The notes beneath the pieces are model-generated. The model had not been told where the DNA came from, searched no databases, and was given only the letters and a program-made list of their open reading frames with translations. The position numbers and the translations under genes were made by a program. Positions 1 through 9,732 of a stretch of 64,000 nucleotides of DNA are shown here, piece by piece (positions within the stretch are counted from its first letter, which is position 1; each line of letters opens with the position of its first letter). The stretch lies in NCBI RefSeq assembly GCF_034092375.1, contig NZ_CP139302.1, positions 1,791,147-1,855,146 of the forward strand, written 5' to 3'. This stretch comes from Prochlorococcus sp. MIT 1300 (lineage in GTDB: Bacteria > Cyanobacteriota > Cyanobacteriia > PCC-6307 > Cyanobiaceae).

Positions 1-552
1 TGTTGCCGCAACGCTAGAGATTACAGGTACATAACCCTTAGCAAGAAGTGGTTCCAGAACTTCTGGATTTACTTTTGCCACCTCTCCGACAAGTCCATGA
101 CTTCCATTGTCAAAAGGCCTAGCTTCAACCAAAGTGCCATCACTTCCGCTGAGCCCAACAGCTTGGGCTCCTAGTATGTTTAGGCCATTAACTATTTGTT
201 TGTTTACTCTTCCTACTAGGACCATCTCTACAATATCCATAGTGTTCGAATCAGTGACTCTTAATCCATTACGAAATTCAGCTGAAATATTTAACTTCTT
301 AAGCCAAAGGTTGATTTCTGGCCCACCACCATGAATGACAATTGGCTGTACGCCCACACTAGAAAGGAGAGCTATATCCCTAAAGACAGCCCCTTGGAGA
401 TTCTTATGTGACATTGCTGCTCCGCCATATTTGATAACAATGCGACGTCCAGCAAATCGTTGAATATAAGGAAGGGCCTCGCTGAGTACAGAAACTCTTA
501 GTTGATCATCATCGCTGCGATGTTTGGGTAGGTCTTGGGGAAATCCACTCAC
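1..552 (-). CDS. argB: Acetylglutamate kinase, partial (N-terminal part in window)
   Basis: Phosphorylates N-acetylglutamate in the second step of arginine biosynthesis, in the cytoplasm. The reverse-strand reading contains the nucleotide-binding stretch [13 protein letters not shown] and the substrate loop [10 protein letters not shown] typical of ArgB, followed by VGLSGSDG. I choose a GTG start at 552 (reading [11 protein letters not shown]), which overlaps the TGA of the upstream gene as GTGA, a translational-coupling arrangement. The gene runs off the left edge, so roughly the C-terminal third is missing. Family identity is firm; the start is inferred from the overlap. Confidence 0.93.
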   Translation of the reverse strand, partial: MSGFPQDLPKHRSDDDQLRVSVLSEALPYIQRFAGRRIVIKYGGAAMSHKNLQGAVFRDIALLSSVGVQPIVIHGGGPEINLWLKKLNISAEFRNGLRVTDSNTMDIVEMVLVGRVNKQIVNGLNILGAQAVGLSGSDGTLVEARPFDNGSHGLVGEVAKVNPEVLEPLLAKGYVPVISSVAAT

Positions 553-1139
553 TGGCTTTGCTTGCTTTCATTATCTGTATGTTGACTTGTTGATGTGTTT
601 TCGGCATTGATAGGAAGAAGGGTTAAGTCAATTTCTTCTGAATTCAATATTTTCAGATCTGCTTTCAATCCAGTTGCAAAGAAGCGACTTAGTCGATCTT
701 CACGTTCTTGCCACCGTCCTAGAGGAACCCCACCAAGTTCAAATTTTAACCTTGCTCCATATCCATCAGGACTTTTTAAGAGTTCGATTTCTTTCAGTTG
801 TGGTGGATTGTCCTCGTCCCATAGCTTCAAAACTTCTAGAGAGGACTCAAGGTGAGCTTTTTGACCATATCGCCAACGGGTAACATCCCCTACAAGTTTT
901 ATTAATTCGTCTGGGGCTTCTCCTTTTGCTGCTTTTAAAGCATTTTGACTGTTGATTAATTTCGCTGGAGGTAGTTCTGATGTTTTTAGTGCAAGTCCTC
1001 CTATGAAGATGGGAAAGCCATAGAAAAGTGTTGGCACACTTAGGTTTGCCGCACCAGTTAAGTATGCAACGGTTCCTATAACTGTTAGAACTGCACCAGT
1101 TACGGTAATGAGGTTGCCTGGGGCTAGTAGATAATTCAT
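549..1139 (-). CDS. DUF2854 family membrane protein
   Basis: 196-residue protein with two hydrophobic stretches near the N-terminus (about residues 5-30 and 35-52), then a soluble region rich in charged residues and a Ser/Thr/Gln-rich tail. The pattern matches the DUF2854 family, which is conserved in cyanobacteria and plant chloroplasts and has no established biochemical role. It lies directly upstream of argB with a 4-base overlap and probably shares its transcript. Membrane location is inferred from the hydrophobic segments. The family assignment is from memory of its pattern, not a search. Confidence 0.75.
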   Translation of the reverse strand: MNYLLAPGNLITVTGAVLTVIGTVAYLTGAANLSVPTLFYGFPIFIGGLALKTSELPPAKLINSQNALKAAKGEAPDELIKLVGDVTRWRYGQKAHLESSLEVLKLWDEDNPPQLKEIELLKSPDGYGARLKFELGGVPLGRWQEREDRLSRFFATGLKADLKILNSEEIDLTLLPINAENTSTSQHTDNESKQSQ

Positions 1140-1191
1140 GTGGTTATTTTGGCGCCCAGATTCACCAGATGTGGTTTCAGGAGCACTTGTT

Positions 1192-1383
1192 ATGGAGATA
1201 AAAAATGGAGATCAGGATGAGCTCCTGAAGTTGATTGCCCAGCTGGATGCTGACAGAATTTGGTTGTTGGAACAAATTGACCGAGGGCGATGGCCAGAGC
1301 TTCGCTTTGATTTAGCTGCTTTGGAGAGAGAGTTGGGTCAATTACTTGCAAAACTCTCTAAGGATTTAGATGAGGGTCTTTGA
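1192..1383 (+). CDS. Small conserved hypothetical protein, 63 aa
   Basis: Short acidic, helix-rich protein (DQDELLKLIAQLDADRIWLL, then LAALERELGQLLAKLSKDL). I choose the ATG at 1192 because AGGAG at 1179-1183 sits 8 bases before it; the frame is open upstream to 1138 but without a comparable ribosome site. The amphipathic heptad-like pattern suggests a coiled coil or small helical bundle. It is divergent from the DUF2854 gene and convergent with the SSB gene. I do not recognise a function. Confidence 0.6.
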   Translation: MEIKNGDQDELLKLIAQLDADRIWLLEQIDRGRWPELRFDLAALERELGQLLAKLSKDLDEGL

Positions 1384-1398
1384 AATTCTTAGAGCAGC

Positions 1399-1854
1399 TC
1401 AAAAAGGGATTTCATCTGTATCAGGGATTAATGGAGAACTATTCCAATTGAGTGATTCAGGCTCAACTGGAACTTTTTGATCAGAGGCACTGTCTACTTG
1501 TGATATAGACGGGCTTGGTGTACTGGAATTCTCACCCTTGGGATTTGATGCTTGGCCTATAGGGTGGAATTTACCAAGAGTGAATTCGGCACGTTTCTCT
1601 TTGGTCCCATCTTTTCGAGGAACTGTATTCATTCGAAGACGACCTTCTAACAAAAGTCTTTGTCCTACGCTGACTATGCTTTTAAGCTCTTGGGCCATAT
1701 TGCCCCATCCGACAACTTTTAATTGAGTTGGTGGATCGTCTGCACGAAGTCCAGCAAATCGAACCTCCATTTCTGCAATAGGGGTTTGATTATCTTGCGT
1801 GTAGCGAACTGTTGGAGGTTGAATTACTTCGACTTCAAGTAGACAGTGGTTCAT
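1399..1854 (-). CDS. ssb: Single-stranded DNA-binding protein
   Basis: 151-residue protein. The first ~100 residues form an OB-fold-like SSB domain (MNHCLLEVEVIQPPTVRYT, VVGWGNMAQEL, GQRLLLEGRLRMNTV). A Ser/Pro-rich linker follows, ending in the acidic tip DTDEIPF, the usual protein-interaction tail of bacterial SSBs. It binds ssDNA during replication and repair. Its start lies 29 bases from the divergent cobK start. Prochlorococcus may carry a second SSB elsewhere, so whether this is the main replication SSB is not decided here. Confidence 0.88.
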   Translation of the reverse strand: MNHCLLEVEVIQPPTVRYTQDNQTPIAEMEVRFAGLRADDPPTQLKVVGWGNMAQELKSIVSVGQRLLLEGRLRMNTVPRKDGTKEKRAEFTLGKFHPIGQASNPKGENSSTPSPSISQVDSASDQKVPVEPESLNWNSSPLIPDTDEIPF

Positions 1855-1883
1855 TTCTATCTCAAGTAGTGAGAGTCATATTG

Positions 1884-2687
1884 ATGCACACCGCCAGGAA
1901 TTGCCAGCGGCATATATGGCTGCTCTCGGGAACGGGGGAGGGCCCCGCATTTGTGAAGGCTTTTTTAAACCATGATTTCAAAGTAAGTGTGAGTGTCGTT
2001 TCGATTGAAGCTTCCTTTGCTTACGAAGGGCTTGCTCTGGAAAATCTTTGGGTTGGACCTCTTGATGGCATTGAGGGGATTAGTAGTGTTCTTTCTGAGG
2101 CTGCTAATTCCGAGAACAAAATTGATTGTGTTGTAGATGCAACACATCCCTTTGCGACAGTGATTAGTAGGGATTTGCAGGAAGCATGTAAGGCTTTTGA
2201 GAAACGCTTGATTCGATTCGAGCGTCCTTTGACCGATTCAGTGGGATCAACGTTCCTTGGAAGTCTTGAAGAGTTGTCTAATAAAGCTGAACAAGGCCAG
2301 AGGATTTTGCTTGCGATAGGGTCACGACACCTATTAAGAGCTGTATCTTCAGCAAAAGAAGCAGGCGCAATCATTTTTGCTCGGGTACTTCCTTCCCCTA
2401 TAAACATTAGAACCGCTCTTATTGCAGGTCTCCCTGAAAGTCACTTGGCAGTTGCTCGGCCATCTAAAAACTTTTCTTCGGCTGCATTGGAAACAGCCCT
2501 TTGCCGAAGATGGGATGTTGATGTTGTTGTTTGTAGACAATCAGGAGGAGTTGTAGAGCATCTATGGCGGGAGGTCTCTCGCCAATTGGGCATTGATCTC
2601 TGGCTAGTAGAAAGGCCTGGTCAGCCGCTTGGAATAGAAGTTGTTAACACTTTGAAAGAAGTTTTGGCTAAAATAAAAACTATTTGA
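1884..2687 (+). CDS. cobK: Precorrin-6A/cobalt-precorrin-6A reductase
   Basis: Reduces the corrin macrocycle in adenosylcobalamin (pseudocobalamin in these organisms) synthesis. The N-terminal Rossmann-like motif HIWLLSGTGEG, the central DATHPFA motif and RFERP are hallmarks of CobK/CbiJ. I use ATG 1884 (MHTARNCQRH), giving 267 residues; an upstream extension to 1812 would run into the ssb coding region. The divergent neighbour is ssb; cutA follows 54 bases downstream. cobO lies elsewhere in this window, consistent with a complete B12 pathway. Confidence 0.88.
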   Translation: MHTARNCQRHIWLLSGTGEGPAFVKAFLNHDFKVSVSVVSIEASFAYEGLALENLWVGPLDGIEGISSVLSEAANSENKIDCVVDATHPFATVISRDLQEACKAFEKRLIRFERPLTDSVGSTFLGSLEELSNKAEQGQRILLAIGSRHLLRAVSSAKEAGAIIFARVLPSPINIRTALIAGLPESHLAVARPSKNFSSAALETALCRRWDVDVVVCRQSGGVVEHLWREVSRQLGIDLWLVERPGQPLGIEVVNTLKEVLAKIKTI

Positions 2688-2741
2688 TTGAAATAAAGTT
2701 TGACTTATCCTTAATAAACTTAATTGAGAGGATCGAATCTT

Positions 2742-3068
2742 TTGAAAAAAGTTGTTTTAATTTTGACTACTGAGGGTAGTCACCTGAAAGCAGTTGAATT
2801 GGCTCAGTCACTTTTGAAAAGAAAACTTGCAGCTTGTGTTAATTTGCGAAGCATTGAATCACATTTTTGGTGGGAAGGAAATCTTGAGGCCATTAAAGAA
2901 GTGCAGTTATTAATAAAAACAAGTCCAAGCCTTGTGGCTGATCTTTGTGAAGTTATTAATGAACAACATAGTTACACCACTCCTGAAATCATTGAATTGA
3001 ATTGTAGAGCTAGTAATGAGTACATTGACTGGATAGAGTCATCAGTAAGCTGCAGCAAGTCTAGTTGA
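2742..3068 (+). CDS. cutA: CutA divalent-cation tolerance protein
   Basis: Small trimeric ferredoxin-like-fold protein of the CutA1 family. It shows VLTTEG, the conserved AACVN motif (KRKLAACVNLRSIESHFWWEG) and the terminal YIDWI. The family is widespread; a role in metal tolerance is traditional but not well established in cyanobacteria. I choose TTG 2742 (MKKVVLILTTEG) because GAGAGG at 2727-2732 is well spaced; TTG 2724 would add six residues. About 108 residues, the normal family length. Confidence 0.88.
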   Translation: MKKVVLILTTEGSHLKAVELAQSLLKRKLAACVNLRSIESHFWWEGNLEAIKEVQLLIKTSPSLVADLCEVINEQHSYTTPEIIELNCRASNEYIDWIESSVSCSKSS

Positions 3069-3080
3069 AGTGATTAAAAT

Positions 3081-4091
3081 TTATTTTAAATACATCTTGA
3101 TTAGATCGCTAAGCGAAGTCCTTGATCTAGGGCCAAATTGAGTAACAATTTGGCCTGCACAGATAGAGGCAATTTTTGCACAGTTCAATAAAGTTTCGTT
3201 TTGCGTTAATCCATAAAGGAAGCCACTGGCGTAAAGGTCACCCGCCCCTGTGGTGTCAACAACTTCGCCAAGATTAATTGCTGGAACAGGATGGATATCA
3301 GTTGGGGTAACAATTGCGGAACCTTTTTTACCAAAAGTTAGTGCTGCTATTTCACAACGGCCTTGAATCTTCTTGATTGCATCCTCCACATTAGAAGTCT
3401 CATAAAGGGCGGTAATTTCAGATTCATTAGCAAAAAGAATATCTATATAGCCGTCAACAAGTTCTTGAAAACTTTTCCTATGCCTATTAACACAAAATGA
3501 GTCTGATAGTGATAGTGATACTTTCCCCTTTGATGCTAGGCAGGCTTTGGCGGCACTTACGAACGCTTTTTTGGCTGCAGGGCTGTCCCATAGATATCCC
3601 TCTAGGTAGAGGATTTTTGCATCTTTAACCATTGTCAGGTCAAGATCGTTGGGTTCTAGTTGCACAGAAGCTCCTAGATAAGTGCACATTGTGCGTTGGG
3701 CGTCTGGAGTTACGAGGATGACGCAACGAGCTGTTGAAGGACCTTGTTGAATTGGAGGAGTGTCAAATTGTGCTCCTACAGATCGAATGTCGTGGGCAAA
3801 AATTGTTCCAAGCTGATCACTCTTTACTCGTCCAATAAAGCCTGCCTTCCCTCCTAATTGTGCAATCCCAGCAAGTGTGTTTGCAGCTGACCCGCCAGAA
3901 GTTTCTATTCCGCTTCCACAAGAGTCATAAACCTCTTGTGCTTGCTCTTCACTCATAAGCACCATTGAGCCTTTAGTTAGGCCATTTTTTGTCAAAAACT
4001 TATCATCAGTTTGAACAATAATATCTACAATCGCATTTCCTATACCTACAACATCTAAAGAACTATTTCCTGAATTTTTCTTTTTAGACAT
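3081..4091 (-). CDS. PfkB-family carbohydrate/nucleoside kinase
   Basis: 336-residue ribokinase-fold kinase. The first PfkB signature lies in SGGSAANTLAGIAQLGGKAG, and the second with the catalytic Asp in DTTGAGDLYASGF. NESEITALY resembles the adenosine-kinase/sugar-kinase branch of cyanobacteria. The phospho-acceptor cannot be read from sequence: adenosine, fructose and other sugars are all possible. It follows purA on the same strand with a 43-base gap, a weak hint towards purine metabolism. Confidence 0.87.
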   Translation of the reverse strand: MSKKKNSGNSSLDVVGIGNAIVDIIVQTDDKFLTKNGLTKGSMVLMSEEQAQEVYDSCGSGIETSGGSAANTLAGIAQLGGKAGFIGRVKSDQLGTIFAHDIRSVGAQFDTPPIQQGPSTARCVILVTPDAQRTMCTYLGASVQLEPNDLDLTMVKDAKILYLEGYLWDSPAAKKAFVSAAKACLASKGKVSLSLSDSFCVNRHRKSFQELVDGYIDILFANESEITALYETSNVEDAIKKIQGRCEIAALTFGKKGSAIVTPTDIHPVPAINLGEVVDTTGAGDLYASGFLYGLTQNETLLNCAKIASICAGQIVTQFGPRSRTSLSDLIKMYLK

Positions 4092-4134
4092 GATGAATAA
4101 TGTCGTTTAGCTTGTTCTTGAAATTGAGAATCTA

Positions 4135-5514
<1,380 letters not shown>

Positions 5515-5542
5515 TCAAAAAACTGAATTGAAGATTATTTTT

Positions 5543-5977
5543 TCAACTTCCTCGAAGGACCGTTTTTTCTGCTTTTGCTAGCTCTTTATTAAGGCGCTCA
5601 GTGAGATTTTCAGGGAGAGGGCGGTTGGAGTAGTTTTTGTAATGGCCTGCTAGGGAATTAAGGGCGGTTTGCATAGTTGTAAAGGACTGGAGGCCACCTA
5701 CGTCTCTGCGGCTGCGATAGGTGGACATGTAGTCCGTTATGAGAACTAGAGCTTCTTTTTCTGCGGTCGAGTGACTTTCAGAGTCTTGAGGTAAAGCTAT
5801 GGTTTCTTCCAAGCTATGAATAACCGCAACAGTGTCTTTAACGTAATCCCCAGAGATGGAGGACCTACGAGCTTCAGCTGTACTTACGAAGGAGGTAAGC
5901 AGTATGCATGAGCCTAGTAAGAGAGTAAACGTTAATCTCATAAGCCTTTTGACTAGACCATCAAAGGCAAGTTTCAT
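5543..5977 (-). CDS. psb27: Photosystem II assembly protein Psb27
   Basis: Lumenal factor that binds CP43 during assembly and repair of photosystem II. The mature domain has the family pattern DYVKDTVAVIHSLEETIALP, then ITDYMSTYR and LQSFTTMQTALNSLAGHY. The first ~36 residues form a signal peptide with a hydrophobic core (LTFTLLLGSCILLTSF) and a likely signal-peptidase-I site after AEA. Cyanobacterial Psb27 is normally a lipoprotein whose cysteine directly precedes the mature helix bundle; here the only cysteine is buried in the hydrophobic core (LLGSC), so lipidation is uncertain. 144 residues. Confidence 0.94.
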   Translation of the reverse strand: MKLAFDGLVKRLMRLTFTLLLGSCILLTSFVSTAEARRSSISGDYVKDTVAVIHSLEETIALPQDSESHSTAEKEALVLITDYMSTYRSRRDVGGLQSFTTMQTALNSLAGHYKNYSNRPLPENLTERLNKELAKAEKTVLRGS

Positions 5978-6024
5978 TATTGGAAATGCAATTGATTAGA
6001 ACTCTAGGAGGAGTTGCATAGTAT

Positions 6025-7818
6025 TTATAGCTTTAGAGCATGAATTTCTTTAATTAGCTCACGAAGTGCCTCATTGGTTTCCATTTTCTTTGTCTCGCTG
6101 GTAGCTCTTTTGACGACTTCAACTAGTCCATTCGCAGCGTCCCTCCCAACGACTACTCTCCATGGAATCCCAATAAGATCAGCATCTTTGAACTTTACGC
6201 CTGCTCTTTCTGCGCGATCGTCAATCAATGCATCTATACCTTCTTCTTTGAGTCTTGAGTAGAAATCTTCCCCTGCATTCCTTTGAACATCGTCCTTTAA
6301 ATTTGCAATGACAACAATTACCTCGAATGGAGCGATATTGAGTGGCCATTTGATTCCAAAATTGTCATGGTTTTGTTCTACAGCAGCCTGTGCGAGCCTT
6401 GAAATTCCTATCCCATAACAACCCATCCAAAACGGTTCTTGGCGGCCTGATTCGTTTGTGAACTCGGCATTCAGAGATTGGGAATATTTTCTACCTAACT
6501 GGAATATATGACCAACCTCAATACCACGTTTTTCTTCTAGCTTTTGTTGATTATCATGTATGCAGTTGTCTCCAGCCTTTGCATTGCGTATATCAACTAC
6601 TTTTGGCGCCTCTCCAAGGTTTCCCCAGCTAGTACCTAATAAGTGGAAGTTCTTTAAATTAGAGCCACATGCAAAACAGGTTAGATTTGCGGCTGTGTGA
6701 TCTGCTAATCGAAGGAATTTCTTTCTCCATGTAAAAGCACCTTCAAGATTTTTGTCCTCAAGATTAGGACCAATGGCACCAAAAGGAAGGTCATTCAATC
6801 CTTGCTTTTTAATTTCATCTTTTGTAATTAGGGAGATTTTGAGAATATTTTCACCGAATATATCTCTTAAAATATTGGATAATTTTACCTCGTTTAGCTC
6901 TTGATCTCCACGCAAACTTAACAAGAGAGGTTGTACCTCTCCACTTTCTAGCCTGGCCGTCATTACTAGTACTTTTATTATTTGTGTTTGATTAATACCT
7001 AAGGCTAAACAAACTTCTTGAATGCTTCCTGCAGAAGGCGTTTTGATGGTGGATATTTTTTCTTTGGATGCTAATGGAGTCGCCTTAATTGGTTCTGAAA
7101 CTGCTTTCTCTTGATTGGCCGCATATGCGCCATCAGGGCTAGTAAGTATTAGGTCCTCTCCGGATTGTGCTGTTACCATAAATTCTTGGGAAGATGCACC
7201 TCCTATCGCTCCGCTATCTGCTTGAACTGCAACAGTTTCTATGCCGCAATTGTTGAATATAGTTCTATATGTTTTATCCATTATTGAGTAAAATTTCTCT
7301 AGGTCTTTTGAGTTCGAATGGAACGAGTAAGCATCTTTCATGATGAACTCTCTGCTTCGCATAAGGCCAAATCTTGGACGTATTTCGTCTCTAAATTTGC
7401 TTTGTATTTGATATAGAGTTGCTGGTAGTTGGCGATATGATTTGAGAAGATCTCCAGCCAGACTGGTTATGACTTCTTCATGAGTAGGGCCAAGACCTAA
7501 CTCTCTTCCTTGACGATCTTTTAAATGAAACATTATTCCTTCTCCTGCTGTATATTCATGCCATCGCCCACTTTTTTGCCACAGTTCGGCAGGATGAAGC
7601 TGAGGTAATAAGGTCTCATGTGCCCCAGCAGCATCCATTTCTGCTTGGACGATTTTGATAATTTTGCGCAAAACTTTCCACATCAATGGCATATATGCAT
7701 ATATGCCTGGCGCAACGCGACGGACGAAGCCCCCTCTGAGAAGTAACTGATGTGAGGCTATCTCGGCATCAGAGGGAATATCTCGAAGGGTCACCAGCAT
7801 CAGCCGGGAGAAGCGCAT
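6025..7818 (-). CDS. proS: Prolyl-tRNA synthetase
   Basis: Class II aminoacyl-tRNA synthetase, 597 residues, of the bacterial type with an editing insertion. Visible parts: N-terminal MRFSRLMLVTLRDIPSDAEI, motif 2 region FRDEIRPRFGLMRSREF, then the YbaK-like insertion (about residues 225-390), motif 3 around MGCYGIGISRL, and an anticodon-binding C-terminal domain. The insertion clears mischarged Ala-tRNA(Pro). It stands alone, with psb27 downstream on the same strand and a divergent gene upstream. Confidence 0.97.
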   Translation of the reverse strand: MRFSRLMLVTLRDIPSDAEIASHQLLLRGGFVRRVAPGIYAYMPLMWKVLRKIIKIVQAEMDAAGAHETLLPQLHPAELWQKSGRWHEYTAGEGIMFHLKDRQGRELGLGPTHEEVITSLAGDLLKSYRQLPATLYQIQSKFRDEIRPRFGLMRSREFIMKDAYSFHSNSKDLEKFYSIMDKTYRTIFNNCGIETVAVQADSGAIGGASSQEFMVTAQSGEDLILTSPDGAYAANQEKAVSEPIKATPLASKEKISTIKTPSAGSIQEVCLALGINQTQIIKVLVMTARLESGEVQPLLLSLRGDQELNEVKLSNILRDIFGENILKISLITKDEIKKQGLNDLPFGAIGPNLEDKNLEGAFTWRKKFLRLADHTAANLTCFACGSNLKNFHLLGTSWGNLGEAPKVVDIRNAKAGDNCIHDNQQKLEEKRGIEVGHIFQLGRKYSQSLNAEFTNESGRQEPFWMGCYGIGISRLAQAAVEQNHDNFGIKWPLNIAPFEVIVVIANLKDDVQRNAGEDFYSRLKEEGIDALIDDRAERAGVKFKDADLIGIPWRVVVGRDAANGLVEVVKRATSETKKMETNEALRELIKEIHALKL

Positions 7819-7969
7819 TAGTAAGGAATTAAGAGGTTGGTGTGAAGATAATACCTACCATCAGGAAAAGGTCGATTGTAGAACTGTCACGATTCCAATA
7901 ATCGATCTCCCTGTAATGAGTCTCATCTGCTAAGTTCCCGTCAATGCAAAATGGCAATGGTGGACGCAG

Positions 7970-8434
7970 ATGTTTTCTGGAACTGTAACTTCTGGCATTT
8001 CAGAAACTTCATCTTCTTTTGAATTAAATAAAGAGATATCTCCTTCAAGTCCCTCTGATGAAATGCTTGTTGGAATTGATGATGTACAGAAGTCTCTTAA
8101 TCGATCTCGCGCATCTGTTTATCGTTATACAAATACTGACCCGAGAGATTTAAACCCTACTTTTAACCCTAGGAAGCTTAATCCTGAATATAGAAGTGAT
8201 CAGAAAGACCCACTTTTGTTTCACCCAAATGAAGTAGCTCGCTTTGCCAAAGATATACTTAGAATTAAAGAAGTAACTGTTGAAGTCTTAAATTCACCCT
8301 CAACAGCTACCCAGCAGGTATTGGTTTCTATTCTTGAAGAGTTGCGAGCTCTAAGGCTAGAGGTCCAATCTTTAAAAGAATCTCCTACTGATCTTGCTAG
8401 TCATAGAGACCTCCACAATAGAACTGCTGCATAG
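7970..8434 (+). CDS. Conserved hypothetical protein with helix-turn-helix-like N-terminal half
   Basis: 154 residues. After a Ser-rich leader the segment VGIDDVQKSLNRSRASVYRY (about residues 34-53) reads like a MerR/excisionase-type helix-turn-helix. The C-terminal third (STATQQVLVSILEELRALRLEVQSLKE) is a predicted coiled coil suited to dimerisation. This suggests a small DNA-binding protein, but no target or family name is certain. It stands alone between proS (divergent) and the ppa region. Confidence 0.62.
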   Translation: MFSGTVTSGISETSSSFELNKEISPSSPSDEMLVGIDDVQKSLNRSRASVYRYTNTDPRDLNPTFNPRKLNPEYRSDQKDPLLFHPNEVARFAKDILRIKEVTVEVLNSPSTATQQVLVSILEELRALRLEVQSLKESPTDLASHRDLHNRTAA

Positions 8435-8562
8435 AATTCATTCTAATGAGAGAATATAAGGAGATTTGGTCGGTTTCGATTTATTGAACCTGTCCAAACC
8501 TCCCAAATGAAGGTTGCACGATTTGCAATCGGATTTGATGGGTTGCTCTTTATTTCGGCTGA

Positions 8563-8874
8563 ATGAATTTTCAGGCATCGTCCGCTTCTAGTTTTTCCTC
8601 ACATTTAGAGGCTTCTGAACAGGAAGATGAACAGAGCCCTGAGCCTGAAGAACCTTTCAGTTGGGATGGCCCCTCAATTTCGCTGTTGGGCCTCCTAATT
8701 GCGATCGCCAGTATTGGCATACCTTTTGGAGCAGTGCTTGCAGATCGCCCTTTGGGAGGATTAATAACGGTTCCCACGGTATACGAAAGCGATGGATCTA
8801 AGTCCTCTTCCGCCATCTCCTTCACCAGGACTAGTAAATCTCTTGGTGGAGATACCAGCGGGAAGCAGGAATAA
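8563..8874 (+). CDS. Small single-span membrane protein, hypothetical
   Basis: 103 residues: an acidic Ser/Glu-rich N-terminus ([13 protein letters not shown]), one hydrophobic span ([20 protein letters not shown], about residues 40-60), then a Ser-rich tail. Its 3' end overlaps the start of ppa by 83 bases in a different frame. The clear membrane span and the recurrence, as I recall, of similar proteins before ppa in other picocyanobacteria support a real gene. Function unknown. Confidence 0.55.
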   Translation: MNFQASSASSFSSHLEASEQEDEQSPEPEEPFSWDGPSISLLGLLIAIASIGIPFGAVLADRPLGGLITVPTVYESDGSKSSSAISFTRTSKSLGGDTSGKQE

Positions 8875-9316
8875 ATACGAATATTTTGCCGATGCCGGAG
8901 TAATGGCTCTCGATAGGGTTCTGCATTCTTCAGTGAGATATCCTTTTGATTATGGTTTTATTCCTAATACTCTTGCTGAAGATGGAGCTCCCTTAGATGC
9001 AATGGTGATTATGGAGGAGCCTACTTTTGCGGGGTGCCTTATAAAAGCTCGTCCAATTGGTGTTTTAGATATGCATGATTCTGGTGCTTATGACGGAAAA
9101 ATTTTATGTGTACCTGTTGCAGACCCCCGTCAGGAAGGAATAACTAGTATCAAGCAAATTGCGCCCAATCAACTAGAGGATGTGGCTGAGTTTTTTCGTA
9201 CTTATAAAAGCCTTGAGGGAAGAGTCATTGTTATTGATGGATGGAGAGATTTTGAGGCAGTTGATTCTTTGCTTCAGAGTTGTATTAAAGCTGCAAAATG
9301 TAGACAAGGTTCTTGA
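8792..9316 (+). CDS. ppa: Inorganic pyrophosphatase (class A)
   Basis: Hydrolyses pyrophosphate, driving biosynthetic reactions forward. Signature residues: [21 protein letters not shown], the metal-binding motif [30 protein letters not shown] and the terminal GRVIVIDGW. 174 residues is the normal size. The ATG at 8792 ([10 protein letters not shown]) agrees with the family N-terminus despite the 83-base overlap with the upstream small gene, suggesting translational coupling. Confidence 0.96.
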   Translation: MDLSPLPPSPSPGLVNLLVEIPAGSRNKYEYFADAGVMALDRVLHSSVRYPFDYGFIPNTLAEDGAPLDAMVIMEEPTFAGCLIKARPIGVLDMHDSGAYDGKILCVPVADPRQEGITSIKQIAPNQLEDVAEFFRTYKSLEGRVIVIDGWRDFEAVDSLLQSCIKAAKCRQGS

Positions 9317-9366
9317 CCGGAGTCCTTTATCCTGATTTAGTTTTTATAGAACTTGCTTGCTCTAAG

Positions 9367-9732
9367 ATGTTAACACCGCCAGTTGTTGTATACAGCTATT
9401 CTCGTTGTTCAACTTGTCGAAGAGCCATTGCTTGGCTGAAAGAGAATGGGGTCGCTCATGAGATTGTTGATATAGTTGATCAACCGCCAGGTAAAGATCA
9501 GCTTTTAATTGCAAAGAATCAACTATTGAATAGGAAAAAACTATTCAATACTAGTGGTATTAGCTATAGGGAACTAGGTGCGTCTGTAGTTAATGCGATG
9601 AGTGATGATGAAGCTATCGAGGCATTGGCTTCTGATGGTAAATTAGTAAAAAGACCTTTTCTCATAACAAAAGACAATAAGGTTTTAGTAGGTTTTAAGC
9701 AGGAGGAGTGGACGAATCTTCTATTGAACTGA
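9367..9732 (+). CDS. ArsC/Spx-family thioredoxin-fold protein
   Basis: 121 residues beginning MLTPPVVVYSYSRCSTCRRA. The CxxC-type CSTC at the start of the thioredoxin fold and the later KRPFLI and VGFKQEEW motifs place it in the ArsC/Spx family. It could be an arsenate reductase or a redox/stress regulator; sequence alone does not separate these. I use ATG 9367; the frame is open back to a TTG at 9313 that touches the ppa stop. Its last 38 bases overlap the convergent gene at 9695. Confidence 0.82.
   Translation: MLTPPVVVYSYSRCSTCRRAIAWLKENGVAHEIVDIVDQPPGKDQLLIAKNQLLNRKKLFNTSGISYRELGASVVNAMSDDEAIEALASDGKLVKRPFLITKDNKVLVGFKQEEWTNLLLN

Noticed and set aside
1138..1191. Upstream extension of the small gene at 1192
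   Set aside because: The ATG at 1192 has a well-spaced AGGAG; the upstream part has no such site and overlaps the divergent DUF2854 start.
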